A DNA stretch of 64,000 nt from Nymphaea colorata (lineage: Eukaryota > Streptophyta > Magnoliopsida > Nymphaeales > Nymphaeaceae): contig NW_022205265.1 of the NCBI RefSeq assembly GCF_008831285.2, positions 1-64,000 of the forward strand, in the 5' to 3' direction. The notes beneath the pieces were generated by a model, which was given only the letters and a program-made list of their open reading frames with translations, did not search any database and was not told the DNA's origin. Position numbers and translations under genes: made by a program. This document shows, in pieces, positions 22,415 to 33,395 of this stretch (position 1 is its first letter; every line of letters starts with the position of its first letter).

Positions 22415-23260
22415 CTATAGAAGCATAGACTCTGTAGGTTTTATTCTTAAACCATGATTGATAGTGGCCTTTACATACCTGTGGATTTTCTTGACCAGCT
22501 GGAAATAAAATTGCAATGGTGACTGCATAAACTGAGACACAAAATTAACACTATAAACCAAATCCGGATGTTTGAATGTTAAGTATTGTAAGCTACCAAC
22601 CAAGCTCCTGAAAAGGGTAGCATCTTGAAAATGTGATGTGTGTTGATTACAGTAGGGAGATTCTACCATGGGCGTGTTGCTAGGCTTGCAATCTATCATG
22701 TTAGCACACTGGAGGATCTCCTTGGCATATCTTGTATGGTTGAGAAAGATGCTGTTTCATTATGTTGTACCTGTATACCATGAATATAATAGATGCTTCC
22801 TAAATCTTTCATAGCAAAGGTCAGGCTAATGTCTCAAATAAATTTCTTCAATTTGTTAGGCCTGTCGCCGGTTATGAGTATATCAATGACATACAAGAGC
22901 AACCATATAACTCCATGGTCGCCTTTGTGTAAGAACAAAGAGCAATCTGTTGGACTACAGAAGAATCCATAGTTCAATAGGAAATCACTGAATTTATTAA
23001 ACCACATCCTAGCAGATTGATGTAGTCCATATATGGCTTTTCTGGGTCCTTGAATCCTGGTGGTTGATCTTCCAAGTTGCCATGGAGGAATGCATTTTTA
23101 TCTCAATTTGATGTATCTTCCATTCTCTAGAGAGAGCAACAATGAAGATAATTCTGATTGTTGAAGGTTTAATAACTGGCGAAAATGTTTCCACAAAATC
23201 TATACCAGGAAGTTGGTTGTGAGATCACTTGCTTTCTAGGTGGACGTTTTGTCTTTGCTC
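22415..23260 (-). pseudogene. Reverse transcriptase of copia element 1
   Basis: Pieces in several frames match copia RT. FVETFSPVIKPSTIRI at about 23150-23190 is the start of the domain. A segment near 22860-22900 corresponds to the YIDDILITG region. The 22699-22415 frame carries PYRSLVGSLQYLT-like and HPDLVYSVNFVSQFM motifs of the C-terminal part. Frameshifts and stops interrupt it at least three times. Confidence 0.75.
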
Positions 23261-23390
23261 TCCATTAAGTGGGCTTTTACTTGCCTTTTAATCAATAGGA
23301 AACCATGCTTCATTATCAACTTCAGAAATTAGACATCTCGCATCATCTATATTTTTAAAAGGGAATTTATTCTCATCAAAAATACGGTGC

Positions 23391-23960
23391 CTAGAAATAT
23401 ATACATGCCCCGTTTTTTACATGTAGGCACCTGTAACCATTATGCATTGCACTATAGCCCAAGAAAACGCATGACAATGATCTTGGATTGAGTTTATACT
23501 GGGCATAATCGCCTGGATATGGAAAACATAAACATCCAAAAGTTCTCATAAAACTATAGTCAGGCTTAGTTTTAAATAAATTTTCATATGGAGAGGTCTT
23601 ATTCAACCTAGGTGAAGGAACTCTATTATGAACCCAAACTACAGTATTGAATGCCTCCACCCAATATTTAGGCGGCAAACCATCATAGAACATCATAGCT
23701 AACCCAAGTTCTATAACAACTATGTGTTTTCTCTCTACCTGTCCATTTTGTTGTCGCATGTATGGACAAGACATCATATGTTGAATTCCATTTTCTTGAA
23801 AAATTTTCCTCATTCTGAAATTATCAAATTCCGTTCCACGATCTTAGTGAAACGCTTTGATCATTCTACTAAACTGACTCTTTACAAATATAATGAATCT
23901 TTCACAACAGTGCACAAAATTTCTTTTAAAGGGAAAAGCCAACTGAGTTTAGAACAGATC
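23391..23960 (-). pseudogene. Integrase (C-terminal part of the core) of copia element 1
   Basis: The frame 23813-23391 carries the late catalytic core and C-terminus: IQHMMSCPYMRQQNGQVERK with the catalytic Glu, then KYWVEAFNTVVWVHNRVPS, then RTFGCLCFPYPGDY and CVFLGYS. The zinc HHCC domain and first catalytic Asp are missing. Just upstream the text passes from gag zinc-knuckle-like sequence straight into the mid-integrase. Confidence 0.8.
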
Positions 23961-24857
23961 TGACAAGTAATACCTTTTTCTTTGTTTGTTGTAGCTTTGC
24001 CTTTGTTGTCCAAAGATTTTTGTTGAGCACCTATTTGGTTTGATGATGCTTGGTTCAGGTTCCCAAGTTTTTCTTGTTGTCCTCAGTTGTATGGGTAAAA
24101 CCCCCTTACATGGGAAGAGAATGTTGGTTGTCCTCGTCCTCTATGTTTGCTATTGAATCCAGATCTTTGAGTGTAGAAAACAGATTGATGCTGAGCGTTT
24201 TCTTCTTGTCCATTGAGCTGCTTCATTGTTTTGTGACATTGGAGCAGTGGGATGACCTCCTTATAAGATGGAATTGGGGGCTTCAACATGGATGTGAAAA
24301 GGATTCATATTCTGGTCCCAATCCATTCAAAAGAAGGAAAACCTTGGTGTGATCGTTCACTGGTTTTCCAATCGCCTGAAGTTCATCGCATGTGGTTTTG
24401 AAGATTCAGATGTAATCCGCCATATTCATATTTTTCTTTTTGTGCGTCTACAACTTTTAGAGCAAGCAACATTCCCTTTCTTGGTAATCCAGTGAATAAG
24501 CTTCTTCAAGTGTTTTCCACACTTGTTGTGCTATTTCCAATCCAACGACCAAGCCTAAAACATCCTCTAAGACCGTACCTCTGATCCATCCACGTAGGAG
24601 CCGATCTGACATTTCCATTGCAGGTAGTCTAGATTGATTTCTTGCTTGCTGCCAGTAATGATGAATTGATCTGGTGCAGTGATTTTACCACTGATGAACC
24701 CTCGCAAGTGTTGACTTTCAATAAGGCAAAGTACTTGTGTTTTCCATAGGAGGAAGTTTGTTTGAGAAAGCTTTATGGAAACGAAATTAGCTACATTCAA
24801 TGTAGATGGGTAAGGAAACTTCTGGTTTGAGGTGATGTGAGCAATGGAAGAAGCCAT
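23961..24857 (-). pseudogene. Gag of copia element 1
   Basis: The ATG at 24857 opens a typical copia gag N-terminus with NFVSIKLSQTNFLLWKTQV and a GFISG segment. After a frame change near 24570 the remaining capsid is recognisable in pieces. The RGRGQ-type basic region of the nucleocapsid lies in the frame 24289-24083. The start follows the primer site by 24 bases. Confidence 0.75.
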
Positions 24858-24880
24858 GGGTGGGACCTTTCTTTACAATT

Positions 24881-24892
24881 GGTCTGATACCA
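24881..24892 (-). other. Primer binding site of copia element 1
   Basis: On the minus strand TGGTATCAGACC lies between the LTR-like AT-rich end and the gag start. It is complementary to initiator tRNA-Met except near its 3' side. Confidence 0.7.
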
Positions 24893-25490
24893 TAAAGAGA
24901 AAAATGAAGATTGAAAGAAAACTTCTCGTTTTTCATGATTTTTCATTGTTATGTGCATGTTCTTTGATACACCAAGCAGGGATTTTACAGTTACATGTTA
25001 TATGATAAAAGAGATCCCATGATCAGCACCTTTTTCTCACAACGCTTCTCGCTGGGTGGTTCTTGAACTGATCAGCACTTCTTTTCTCACGTCTGCATGA
25101 TCAGCACTTTCTAGAAACTTCTTCCTCACACACTAAGCATAGTGGATCATCATAGTGGGTGGTTCAGCCATCGCTTCTTTCTCACACGCATAGTGGGTGG
25201 TTCTTCTTTCTCACACGATCACCATATGGCACACGGCTTTCTCACACGATCCCATATGGCACACGGCTTTCTCACACGATCAGCCGGCCACCACTACTCA
25301 CATGATCTGCATAGTCAGAGGTCTAGAAACATCTACAATGTTAATACATACTTACATGCATCATTAACCAATGGGGTTGGTAGGATGACATATTCCACAA
25401 AGGACCCTTACAGAGCAGACTTGTGGAGGAAGCAAGATGATTACTACAGGGAAATGATAAATCAACTTGAAGATAATGGAAGGTAGAAGA
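24893..25490 (-). mobile_element. Probable 5' LTR region of copia element 1, with internal repeats
   Basis: The sequence directly upstream (minus sense) of the primer site should be the LTR. The outer boundary is not clear, and no matching 3' LTR was found to define it. Part of it (about 25030-25300) is filled with short degenerate direct repeats. Confidence 0.4.
25030..25300. repeat. Cluster of short degenerate direct repeats
   Basis: Words such as TGATCAGCAC, TTTCTCACACGATC, CATATGGCACACGGC and CATAGTGGGTGGTTC recur, several with spacings of about 28-45 bp. The open frame over 25142-25486 repeats HMAHGFLTRS because of this and is not considered a gene. Confidence 0.65.
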
Positions 25491-25528
25491 ATAAGTTGGT
25501 TTATTATGTCTACTTGCTTAAATTATTT

Positions 25529-26959
25529 ATCGAATAGATAAATTGTTTTTAATTGAATGAATCACCTTAAGTAAAGGAGGAGGCTGAATCTATCGGGGAT
25601 ATGGATTCCTGAACATAGTTGTGTTAATAATAACAGGAAACTTGGTTCTTAATATGATATTTGAAGAGTCATCACCGATTCTCGTGAAAGAGTTGAGAAG
25701 AATCAAGAGGCATTGAGTCTAGCAACACTAATTTTCTTTTGAATATTTTATTGCATTACAATACAGAGTCAATAATTATAAAAGAAAAATTAAAATGGAA
25801 TTAAAATTACATGTGCCTTTCAAGTTTCTCCCCTTTTCATGAATTACATGAATGTGGAGAACCAGGTTTGTGCTATTTGTATGTGATTCTTTTTCAATAC
25901 ATGATAAAGTAGGTAATCTAGTTAAGGTCCTTTCTCTTGTAGGATCGCAGTGTTGTTGCTAATCTAAGAAAACCCAACTTATATGAAGAAGTTGAATTTT
26001 CTTAGTTAACTGTAAGCGCTTTTAACTAATAAATGGATGGCATGTTATGATAGAAATCTTTTCATTCTTGCTAAGAAATGTCAAAGTTGAATTCTCTTTA
26101 TTAATTGTAATCATTTTGACTTTGTAGTTTAATAACATAGTATGATCTCAGTTGAAAATTAGTCATAGACCATTACTCATCCTTGTTTAGTACAATAATG
26201 TCAGTTACTCATTGTTATTTAGTACAATAATATCTAACAGTCTTGATTTGTATTTGCTTCCAAGTTCTGCATTTAATAGCATGATGGCCTAATTTGAGTG
26301 TTATTACATATTGATGTAGCAATTAAAGAAGTTCTGTTTCTGGAAGTACAAATATTTATGTGTTCCCGGTGATGGAAAATACATAGTAGAATTCATGCAC
26401 CATTTGATTGAAGAAGCTCGACACCACAAGGTCAACAATGATCGGAAAATGGACAGCTCTAATTTGTTGTTATGGTGCTCATACATTTTTCTGCTGAGCT
26501 TTCTTCCATTTCACTGCCCATGAAAAAAAATATATTGTGGATGTTCTCATATCCCCAATCTTAGCCTTTCCAGTTTTTTTTTCAGTTACCACTTTGTTAG
26601 TCTTGTAAATTGTATTCGATGTTTTTTAAATATGACTACTCAGCCAAATCTCTACCAAATTTCATCACATACACTAGTATTGAACTCTTTACATTCATCA
26701 AGATCTTTGGTGTGTTTATTTATTCCAAGTTAATGATTAATGAGTATTGGTCTCCAATTTGGGTCTCCTATATCTACAGTTGCATTCTGTGTCAAAAACC
26801 ACTATTGCTTGTTGTGTATTTTACTTTTTTCAAACTGTAACATGCATGCGCTTGAGATTTTGAGTGGCTTTTCTTCTTTGATCCACAAAGTGTTCATGTG
26901 AAGAGGGGAGTTTCTAGTGTATATTTTTTTCTTTGTGGCTTTTGTAGCTTTTATATGTG
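25529..26959. repeat. Duplicated block SD-A, copy 1
   Basis: It is similar in direct orientation to 54090-55480, from the ATAGATAAATTGTTTTTAAT word at the left to the GGCTTTTGTAGCTTTTATATG word at the right, with several internal insertions and deletions. No complete coding sequence is seen. A conserved stretch around 26330-26420 (GTTCCCGGTGATGGAAAATA) is open for about 65 codons in one frame in copy 1 but not in copy 2. Confidence 0.75.
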
Positions 26960-27720
26960 CTGCGGTCGTCCAGCCAGACTTAACAGATGGAAAAGGGGTT
27001 TCCTCAAACCATCGGCCGGATTCATCAGACAAAAAGGGTGTTTCCATTGACGCCCTCCATTTATTGCTGTCTGTTGCTGCAAGCATGCACCTAACCTATG
27101 CAAATAAGTCGGATAAATTTAAGAGACAAAAAAGGGATTTTGCAAAGGGGTGCTTTTCCTTGTCAAATGAAAATGATGTTTTGCCATCGTGAATCAGTTT
27201 ATCAATGAAAACGATGCTGTATTTAGATCGATCAGTAGTTTTTGCTGCCTTTTGCCATTGAGTAGATGAGTCATTTAGTAAAAAGTGGTTGTGAAACAAA
27301 AGAACTGAATGCACGATCTGTATTTAGAGGTGAAGGACACTATCTTGTTTTTGTCATGATCAATGGCTAGGAGGCAGAAGGTTTATGGAAATGGTCGTAT
27401 AGGATTTTTTTTCAGTCCCATCAAACACCTAAGGAAGTAGTAGTTGTGTTTTATTTGTGTACCCTGCATCAAACACAACATGAAATTGGAATAGGTAGAA
27501 AAAAGATTCCCTTCCACTGTATTGCAAAAGCCTTTGTTCGGTGGTCAATGCAGCGAATTTTGTATTATCCAACATTGACGTTTGGAATATTAATACTCAA
27601 ATAGTTTGCTGTACCCAGCATTAATAAACATGCTGGGGGGGGGGTGCTTCTATTAGCGTTATTAGACCTGCCGCCAAGGAAGAACACTTTGAAGCATGAA
27701 CTTCTAGACAACATATACGC
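26960..27720. other. Intergenic DNA without a recognised gene
   Basis: Only short open frames occur on both strands. A G10 run lies near 27637-27646. No similarity to the other families in the window was noticed. Confidence 0.5.
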
Positions 27721-27917
27721 AGAAGGAAAGAAACAAGGGCGGCAAGTGTGACATAGCTCACATCTTTCAAGGTATGATGCTTCATGCAAATTACCTCATA
27801 TGTCCGCAATGCTGTTTCTACCTATATATATATTATGGCCCAAGTGAAAGGTATGTGGTCATGAGTATGTGTCAATCCCTTCGTCTTGAACCTTGGAGGC
27901 AAAAGAGGGAAGAAGCC

Positions 27918-28012
27918 ATGGCTGCCTGCACCTCTAAGGCCTCGTTACTGAGGCGGCCAGCTTCTTTTAGTTGTTTCTCTATCTTACCGTCTGAAGGCAG
28001 GGGCAGAGGCAG
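27918..28012 (+). pseudogene. Possible first exon of a host gene (organelle-presequence-like), unconfirmed
   Basis: An ATG in a good plant context (GAAGCCATGGCTGCC) opens a frame starting MAACTSKASLLRRPASFS. It is rich in Ser, Ala and Arg with no acidic residue, as in mitochondrial or plastid presequences. AG|GTGTAG at 28011-28016 could be a splice donor. About 90 bases upstream are a TATATATATATT run and the word TGGCCCAAG, which contains the GGCCCA core seen in many housekeeping plant promoters. No downstream exon could be tied to it. In the paralogous block the start codon is GTG. It may be a remnant of a captured gene. Confidence 0.25.
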
Positions 28013-28760
28013 GTGTAGGACTGTTTGGTATATATTTATGGAATAATTATATTGTGTTTTGTTTGGTTCAAAATTTAAAGTATTACTACCCTTCAGCGAA
28101 GGAACTTTTGGAAATTAAAGAAAAAAGTTCTTACAACCATTAATTGTATTGGGCATAATTGTATTGGGCACGGTTATGTCATTCACAAAAGAAAAATAAG
28201 CCAGCGCAGTCACAGTCTTCCAAATGAAATAGAAATGTATATTGCTTCCTTCTAATTAATGCTTTACTTTATCGTTGTTGCCATTTTCTTTTAGCTAATT
28301 ATCTCCTTTCTTTCAGTCCAGTTGTACAAACAACACAGAATCACGGTCTTTCACTTGTTAAAGGTTGTGAATGTCATGTTGTATTTTGGTCCTAAAATGT
28401 ATGTTCTTTCTTGTTTTGTAATTACTTTGTTTAGAAGAGTACTCTAATCTATTAAAGAAGACAACTGATAAGAAAATTATGTTTGCCTAATTCATCGTAA
28501 TTGAAAATATATGAATCCATACTGCCTATATGGGAGTAGAGAGGGAAATAAGGTTTGATGATGTATATATCGAATTAAGTAGGACCACAATACCAGCCTA
28601 GGCCTGCTCGACCTGCCCATTTTTTTCTTTTTTTCTACCAGGCCGGCCCTTAGGTTTGATAGTGGAATGAACTCTACAATATACATTGACTTTCTTTTGG
28701 CATAAGCAAATCATTCACATCGAAACCACCCCCACACATTTTTAAATTGCAACGTTCTCA

Positions 28761-28774
28761 GGGAGAGAGAGAGA

Positions 28775-28811
<37 letters not shown>

Positions 28812-28838
28812 TGTGTGTGTGTCTGTGAGAGAGAGAGA

Positions 28839-28872
<34 letters not shown>
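28761..28872. repeat. Compound (GA)n/(GT)n microsatellite
   Basis: Alternating GAGAGA and GTGTGT runs extend over about 110 bp. The homologous site in SD-B copy 2 (36876-36912) is shorter and almost purely GA. Confidence 0.95.
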
Positions 28873-28929
28873 AATAAAAATTAACATGACATTAACATAA
28901 GTGCAACAAAAAGTTGAATCTGAACAAGT

Positions 28930-29510
28930 GATTACATCTAAAGATTAGCTCTTAATTTTTTTAAGAAATTGGAGGTACCACCATTTCCCCATAGGTTACT
29001 GGAAATTAACTATGCATCATACAAAATAGAGGATGTCATGCGCTAAACTAAGACAGTCTCATTCCTATAAATAATATCGTTTCTGGAGTTCCAAATGCGC
29101 CATATGTAAACAGTCGTTCTCTAAATGGTACACCATTTCTTTTTGTTTCTCACTCTAACTGGTCCATGGATCAGGTTCCGAATTGTAGATATGTTTGTGA
29201 CTTCAATATGAGGCATAGACCAGGTAAGTGCATAAAGATCTTGAGACACTCGACAAAACCACATCAGGTGAGTGGTGACCTCGGCACAATAACATAAAGG
29301 ACACTTGCTCGCAAGGTGAAAACCAGATCTTGTGACGTTATTTTGAGTCTAAATGTGGTCCTATAGAATAAACCATGCAAGAATTTTGGTTCGTCGAGTA
29401 GGACCCCCAGCCCAAAGGAGGTTATGAGGAAACCAGTTGACACCAGTTGGTTGAAGCAAGCTATATGCACGATGTACATAGAAACACCCTTCGCCATCTC
29501 GTGCCCATGA
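28930..29510 (-). pseudogene. LINE zf-RVT (C-terminal) fragment, copy in SD-B 1
   Basis: Minus-strand translation in shifting frames gives a tryptophan- and cysteine-containing domain typical of the C-terminus of plant L1-type LINE ORF2. Near 29280-29300 are CPLCYC and a THLMWFCRVS-like string, followed by the WNSRND-type tail. Stops and frameshifts are frequent. It is a truncated LINE piece without an RT core. Confidence 0.6.
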
Positions 29511-30710
29511 AAAAAAATGCTCTATGAAATAAATCCATCTTGGAAGGGTGAGAGGGGGAGAGAGTCAAGTCTTTCGAAAAATAAACCTATATCCGAAAGT
29601 ATGACTATAATTCGAAGCCACCCTGAATTTTCAGTGGTTCTCGATGCATTTTTTAATGGTTGTTCACTGATCACATCTGCCAACATTTTATATATTTTTT
29701 TTACATCTGTCAACCATTCAATAGTATGAACTATCTCTGATTATTTCAATAAAAGAGTATTTTGATTATTGCAAACCCTTGGCATGGTGTCTTGTGTTAG
29801 GAATTAACATATAATGTGTTCTGAAAGTGATCAAACGTTTGTAATTTAATTTTGATTATTTAGTTGTCTCGGCAACACACCTGCATTTAATTAGTCAGAT
29901 TTTAGAAATAATTGCTCAAAACACTGGTTTCGATCAGATGGTTTTGTAAATCTATTGGTTGAACTTTTTTTTTTGTCCCATGGCATACTCCATCCATCGA
30001 CTTTTCTCCCTGTACCAAGTCAAAAAATTTAACATATAATTTTTTTGTGTTTGGATCGTTTTCCAAGAGTGTCCTATTAATTTCCTCCCTCAGAGGATTA
30101 ATATTTCATATTCACAAGAATGCATTCGTGGTTGTTTTGGTGGCAAAACTCATTTTTTGAGGTAAAAAACGATTCTCCCTTCTAAGACACTGTTTCGTAA
30201 GAGTTTGGATGATAAGAAGTGCAAGTTTTATGAAAAATTATTTTTTGTAAGAAAATATTTTACCCAAATTAATTTAAAATAAAAAAATGTTTTGGTTCTA
30301 TATCCAAACATACAAATCTGTTTTACAAAACTAATTAAAAAATAATTTTTAAAAAACTACTTTTCATAAAACGTTTTTTTGTGGTGGATCGTTAAAATGC
30401 TAGCACATCTTAGACTGAATGTACTGAAATATTTCCACAATCTTTCACAAAATTATACAAAGTGGCCCGATTCTTGGGAAAATAGTAAATCACTAGTCAA
30501 CTCTTAAAGATCAAGAAACGTGCACTCAACTTTTGGGATAAATCTCAATGTGTAGCTTTGGCATGGAAGTCACTAAAATTATAGGGAATAATTTATACAA
30601 ATTCCCTTTTATTGAAAATTATCCATTTTATTTTTCTCTTCCTTTGCAGGTAATTTAGATTGAGATGAGTAATTTTGTAAATTATCCCTTTATTTTAATG
30701 GCTGCTGCCG

Positions 30711-31020
30711 CTGCAGCTTCTTAAACCCATTGATACATAAGTCACTGATTTTCCATAGGCCCATTCAGTGCCGCGACAAATTCAATACTTGGGAGACAAT
30801 ACCCTTGGAGTCCACGCTTTACCTTTTCCCCTTTAGGAATTAGGACTATCTCAAACACTTGAGTGCTGCAGCTTCTTAAACCCATTGATACATAAGTCAC
30901 TGATTTTCCATAGGCCCATTCAGTGCCGCGACAAATTCAATACTTGGGAGACAATACCCTTGGAGTCCACGCTTTACCTTTTCCCCTTTAGGAATTAGGA
31001 CTATCTCAAACACTTGAGTG
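30711..31020. repeat. Exact tandem duplication of 155 bp
   Basis: Positions 30711-30865 and 30866-31020 appear identical. They start at CTGCAGCTTC and end at CACTTGAGTG. SD-B copy 2 has one copy only (from about 41379), so the duplication arose in copy 1 after the blocks separated. Confidence 0.9.
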
Positions 31021-31411
31021 CTCGACCTTGTCTATTACAGTGTAATCCTTTGCAGCTTTAGTAATTTTCATGGAAATCGGATTGAAGAACACTTTCAAGG
31101 ACTCGCCAGCCCGATCAGTGAGTCTTGAAGGGTCAGCTCAACTGCACAGCCTCACTTTGGTGAGCGGGGAGTTAGTGTAACAGAGAACCTGACATCCGAT
31201 GCAAACAATCAGTCGAAGGAGCAGAGCTTGTGATGATGTATGCTGCCAATTGACGGTGGAAATAACACGTCACAAATGGCTCTGTAACGTCATCTGAGAT
31301 CTTCATCTCCTATATTTCTCGTCGTCCATTTTCTATTTCCTTGTCGGCATTTAATTCCTCGAGCTTCTGGAGACCCGTGGGGTTCATCGTCCTATTAGCC
31401 TTTCATGGGGA

Positions 31412-32294
31412 GGCTGGTTATTAGGGATGTCAGTAAATCTTATTCAGCTCAAATATCCGATCAAGTTTCTTTCAATGAATCAGATATGAAAAGAAGAGAA
31501 GTTTGATATCCAAATAAAAAATCAGATAGAATTCGATATTAAAAATTGGCATCCGATTAACTTTGGATTCAGACTCAGCATCAAATAGATACCCAATCAG
31601 AAACAAAAAAAGATAATGGATATATAAACCCAAATTTACAGATCCGAATCTAAATAAAGTATTTTATTCTACATTATTGTAAATTTATAAATCTGAACCC
31701 AAATTTGAATCCCCAATTTTAAATTAATATCATCCGATTCTGACACTAATTCAAACTTGGTCGAGCACATGACGAGGTTTAGGTTACATGCACGGTCGAT
31801 AGCCTTTAAGTGATATTTTCTTCATAAGTCTTCTTGCTTTTATAGCTGCATTTTTTAATCACTACCCACGAGATCAGGTTAGTTGCACGGTTGATTGCCT
31901 TTAAGAAAATGATAAGTGCCCCTCCTGGCCCACTGGCTCCCTAGCCCACTTTTGGGGTACTTGGCATCCACAAGAGCCTAATACCAGATTTGAACATCCA
32001 CCCATGTCATCGATACTAGACTAAACACATGAGAGGTAGAGAAAGAGAGCTTCTGTGATGGAAACAGGGATGGGGAGCATATGAAGAAGGGGTAGAGAGT
32101 TTATTTCCTCTCTGAGGTGTAAAGTGTGTCGCAGGCCTTCTCATGATCTTGTTGTTGGCAACTCCACCATCATCAACGTCATTGTCGTCTTCTCAAGAGA
32201 TTTACTGGAGAAAGTATGATTTAGCAATTTCCAACCTTCACGAGGATATGAAGCTCAAACGGAAGAACGTTTGGGCATTCTGCCTCTTGGGATT
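31412..32294 (+). repeat. Dispersed repeat R, copy 1
   Basis: This ~880 bp sequence recurs in the opposite orientation at 53164-54062. Parts of it recur at 57244-57440, 58795-59015, 59798-59965 and 61323-61543. Its left third (from TAGGGATG at 31422 to about 31760) is an AT-rich hAT-like MITE related to 46438-46868. Its right end (GGGCATTCTGCCTC) abuts a copia LTR in each instance that reaches that end. Confidence 0.7.
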
Positions 32295-32569
32295 TGTTAT
32301 GAAAAATGAAAACTAATTCTTAAAACTGTGTTAATAACTTTGTTTTCTTTACACCTATTTTAAAGCTATAAAATTAAATAGTGGTGTTCCTTGTCACGCA
32401 ACGTGCTCAGCCTTTCACATACTTATACTCTTTCTGTACAAGAACACCACTAGTTACAACAGAGAAGGCTGAGCATGATGGAACAAAGCATGGTGCTCAG
32501 CCTTCTCTGTTGTGCCTGTTGATTCCATCACAGCCTTTAATTTCTGTTGTGCACACTCTGATACTCACA
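32295..32569 (+). mobile_element. 5' LTR of copia element 2
   Basis: The sequence starts TGTTATGAAAAATG and ends ACTCACA directly before the primer site at 32570, giving 275 bp with TG...CA ends. The start is the same as that of element 3's 3' LTR next to its polypurine tract. It includes a degenerate direct/inverted repeat of GTGCTCAGCC. Confidence 0.75.
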
Positions 32570-32582
32570 TGGTCTCAGAGCC
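32570..32582 (+). other. Primer binding site of copia element 2
   Basis: TGGTCTCAGAGCC directly follows the LTR end and directly precedes the gag ATG at 32583. It differs from the initiator tRNA-Met complement at one base. Confidence 0.7.
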
Positions 32583-33395
32583 ATGGCGTCGACAGGTAAT
32601 GCGACAGGTAATGCTTCCAACTCTTCTTCAGCTGGTGGAGCAGAGTCCTCTTATGGTATTGTATTGGTTTCACAATTAGTGACTAGTGAAAACTACTCAA
32701 CCGGGAGTCGTGCTATGATAATGGCACTATATGCCAAAAACAAGTTGACCTTTGTTGATGGCAGTCTTCCCAAACCCAGCGTTGCAGGCCATGAGATCAA
32801 GATGTGGAGACGTTGCAATCACATGGACCTTCATGGATTCTTAACTCCATCTCGGAAGAATTATCAAGCAATGCTATCTACACCACCACAGCTATTGAAG
32901 TGTGGGCAGATGTAAAGAACCGATTCACTGAAAGCGCAACCCCTCATAAGTACCAGCTCAAATCTTCCATCAGTCCTTTGAATCAAGAAAATATATCTGT
33001 TGCTCTTTATTTTACAAAACTGAAATCCTACTGGGATAAGCTTTCATCCTACGATGTTCTTTTGGAATGCTCTTGCGGTGCCTTGATTGTGGTTGCTGAA
33101 AAGCAACAAGAAGAGAGTCATTGAATTTCTTATGGGATTGAATGATTCATTCAATGCTATAAGAAGGCATATTCTTCTTATGGATCCCCTGCCCTCTCTA
33201 CAAAAGACTTATGCACTGGTCCTTCAAGAGGAGACGCAGAGAGAAGCTCGTCTTCAAAGTAGTGCTGTCGAGCATGTTGGTATCTCAGCTAGTGCAGACT
33301 TGAAGGCCTTCAAAGACCAGCAAAACAAGCACCCACAATACTTCTGCAATTACGGCAAGATTGCTGGACATCAAAGGAAGGATACTTCAAATTAA
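32583..33395 (+). pseudogene. Gag of copia element 2
   Basis: The ATG next to the primer site opens a copia gag with LVSQLVTSENYSTGSRAM, then NKLTFVDGSLPKPS and, after frame changes near 32820 and 33110, VIEFLMGLNDSFNAIR. A zinc-knuckle-like CNYGKIAGHQRKD at about 33345-33390 has lost its first Cys spacing. At least two frameshifts are present. Confidence 0.85.

Larger units (their letters stand above)
21936..24892 (-). mobile_element. Copia element 1 (Ale/Retrofit-like), internally deleted and decayed
   Basis: The order primer site, gag, integrase, reverse transcriptase, RNase H on the minus strand identifies a Ty1/copia retrotransposon. Protease and the first part of integrase are missing, many stops and frameshifts are present, and no 3' LTR is visible. 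The lineage call rests only on the look of the gag N-terminus and RNase H end. Confidence 0.85.
27721..31231. repeat. Duplicated block SD-B, copy 1
   Basis: Starting at GAAGGAAAGAAACAAGGGCG, this block is similar in direct orientation to 35233-41743. Copy 1 lacks a ~600 bp segment (35660-36257) and the 2587 bp solo LTR, both present in copy 2. It has its own 155 bp internal tandem duplication and a longer GA/GT microsatellite. The end is near the AGGAGCAGAGC word. Confidence 0.9.

Noticed and set aside
25142-25486. 114-codon open frame with repeated HMAHGFLTRS
   Set aside because: The repetition comes from short DNA repeats upstream of copia element 1. Composition and context do not support a protein.
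26304-26520. Exon-like stretch with GTTCCCGGTGATGGAAAATA
   Set aside because: It is open in SD-A copy 1 but not conserved in frame in copy 2, and no family is recognisable.
27774-28046. 90-codon frame starting at 27774 as a full gene
   Set aside because: The first part covers the TATA-like run and the putative leader. Only the later ATG at 27918 is plausible, and that only as a first exon.
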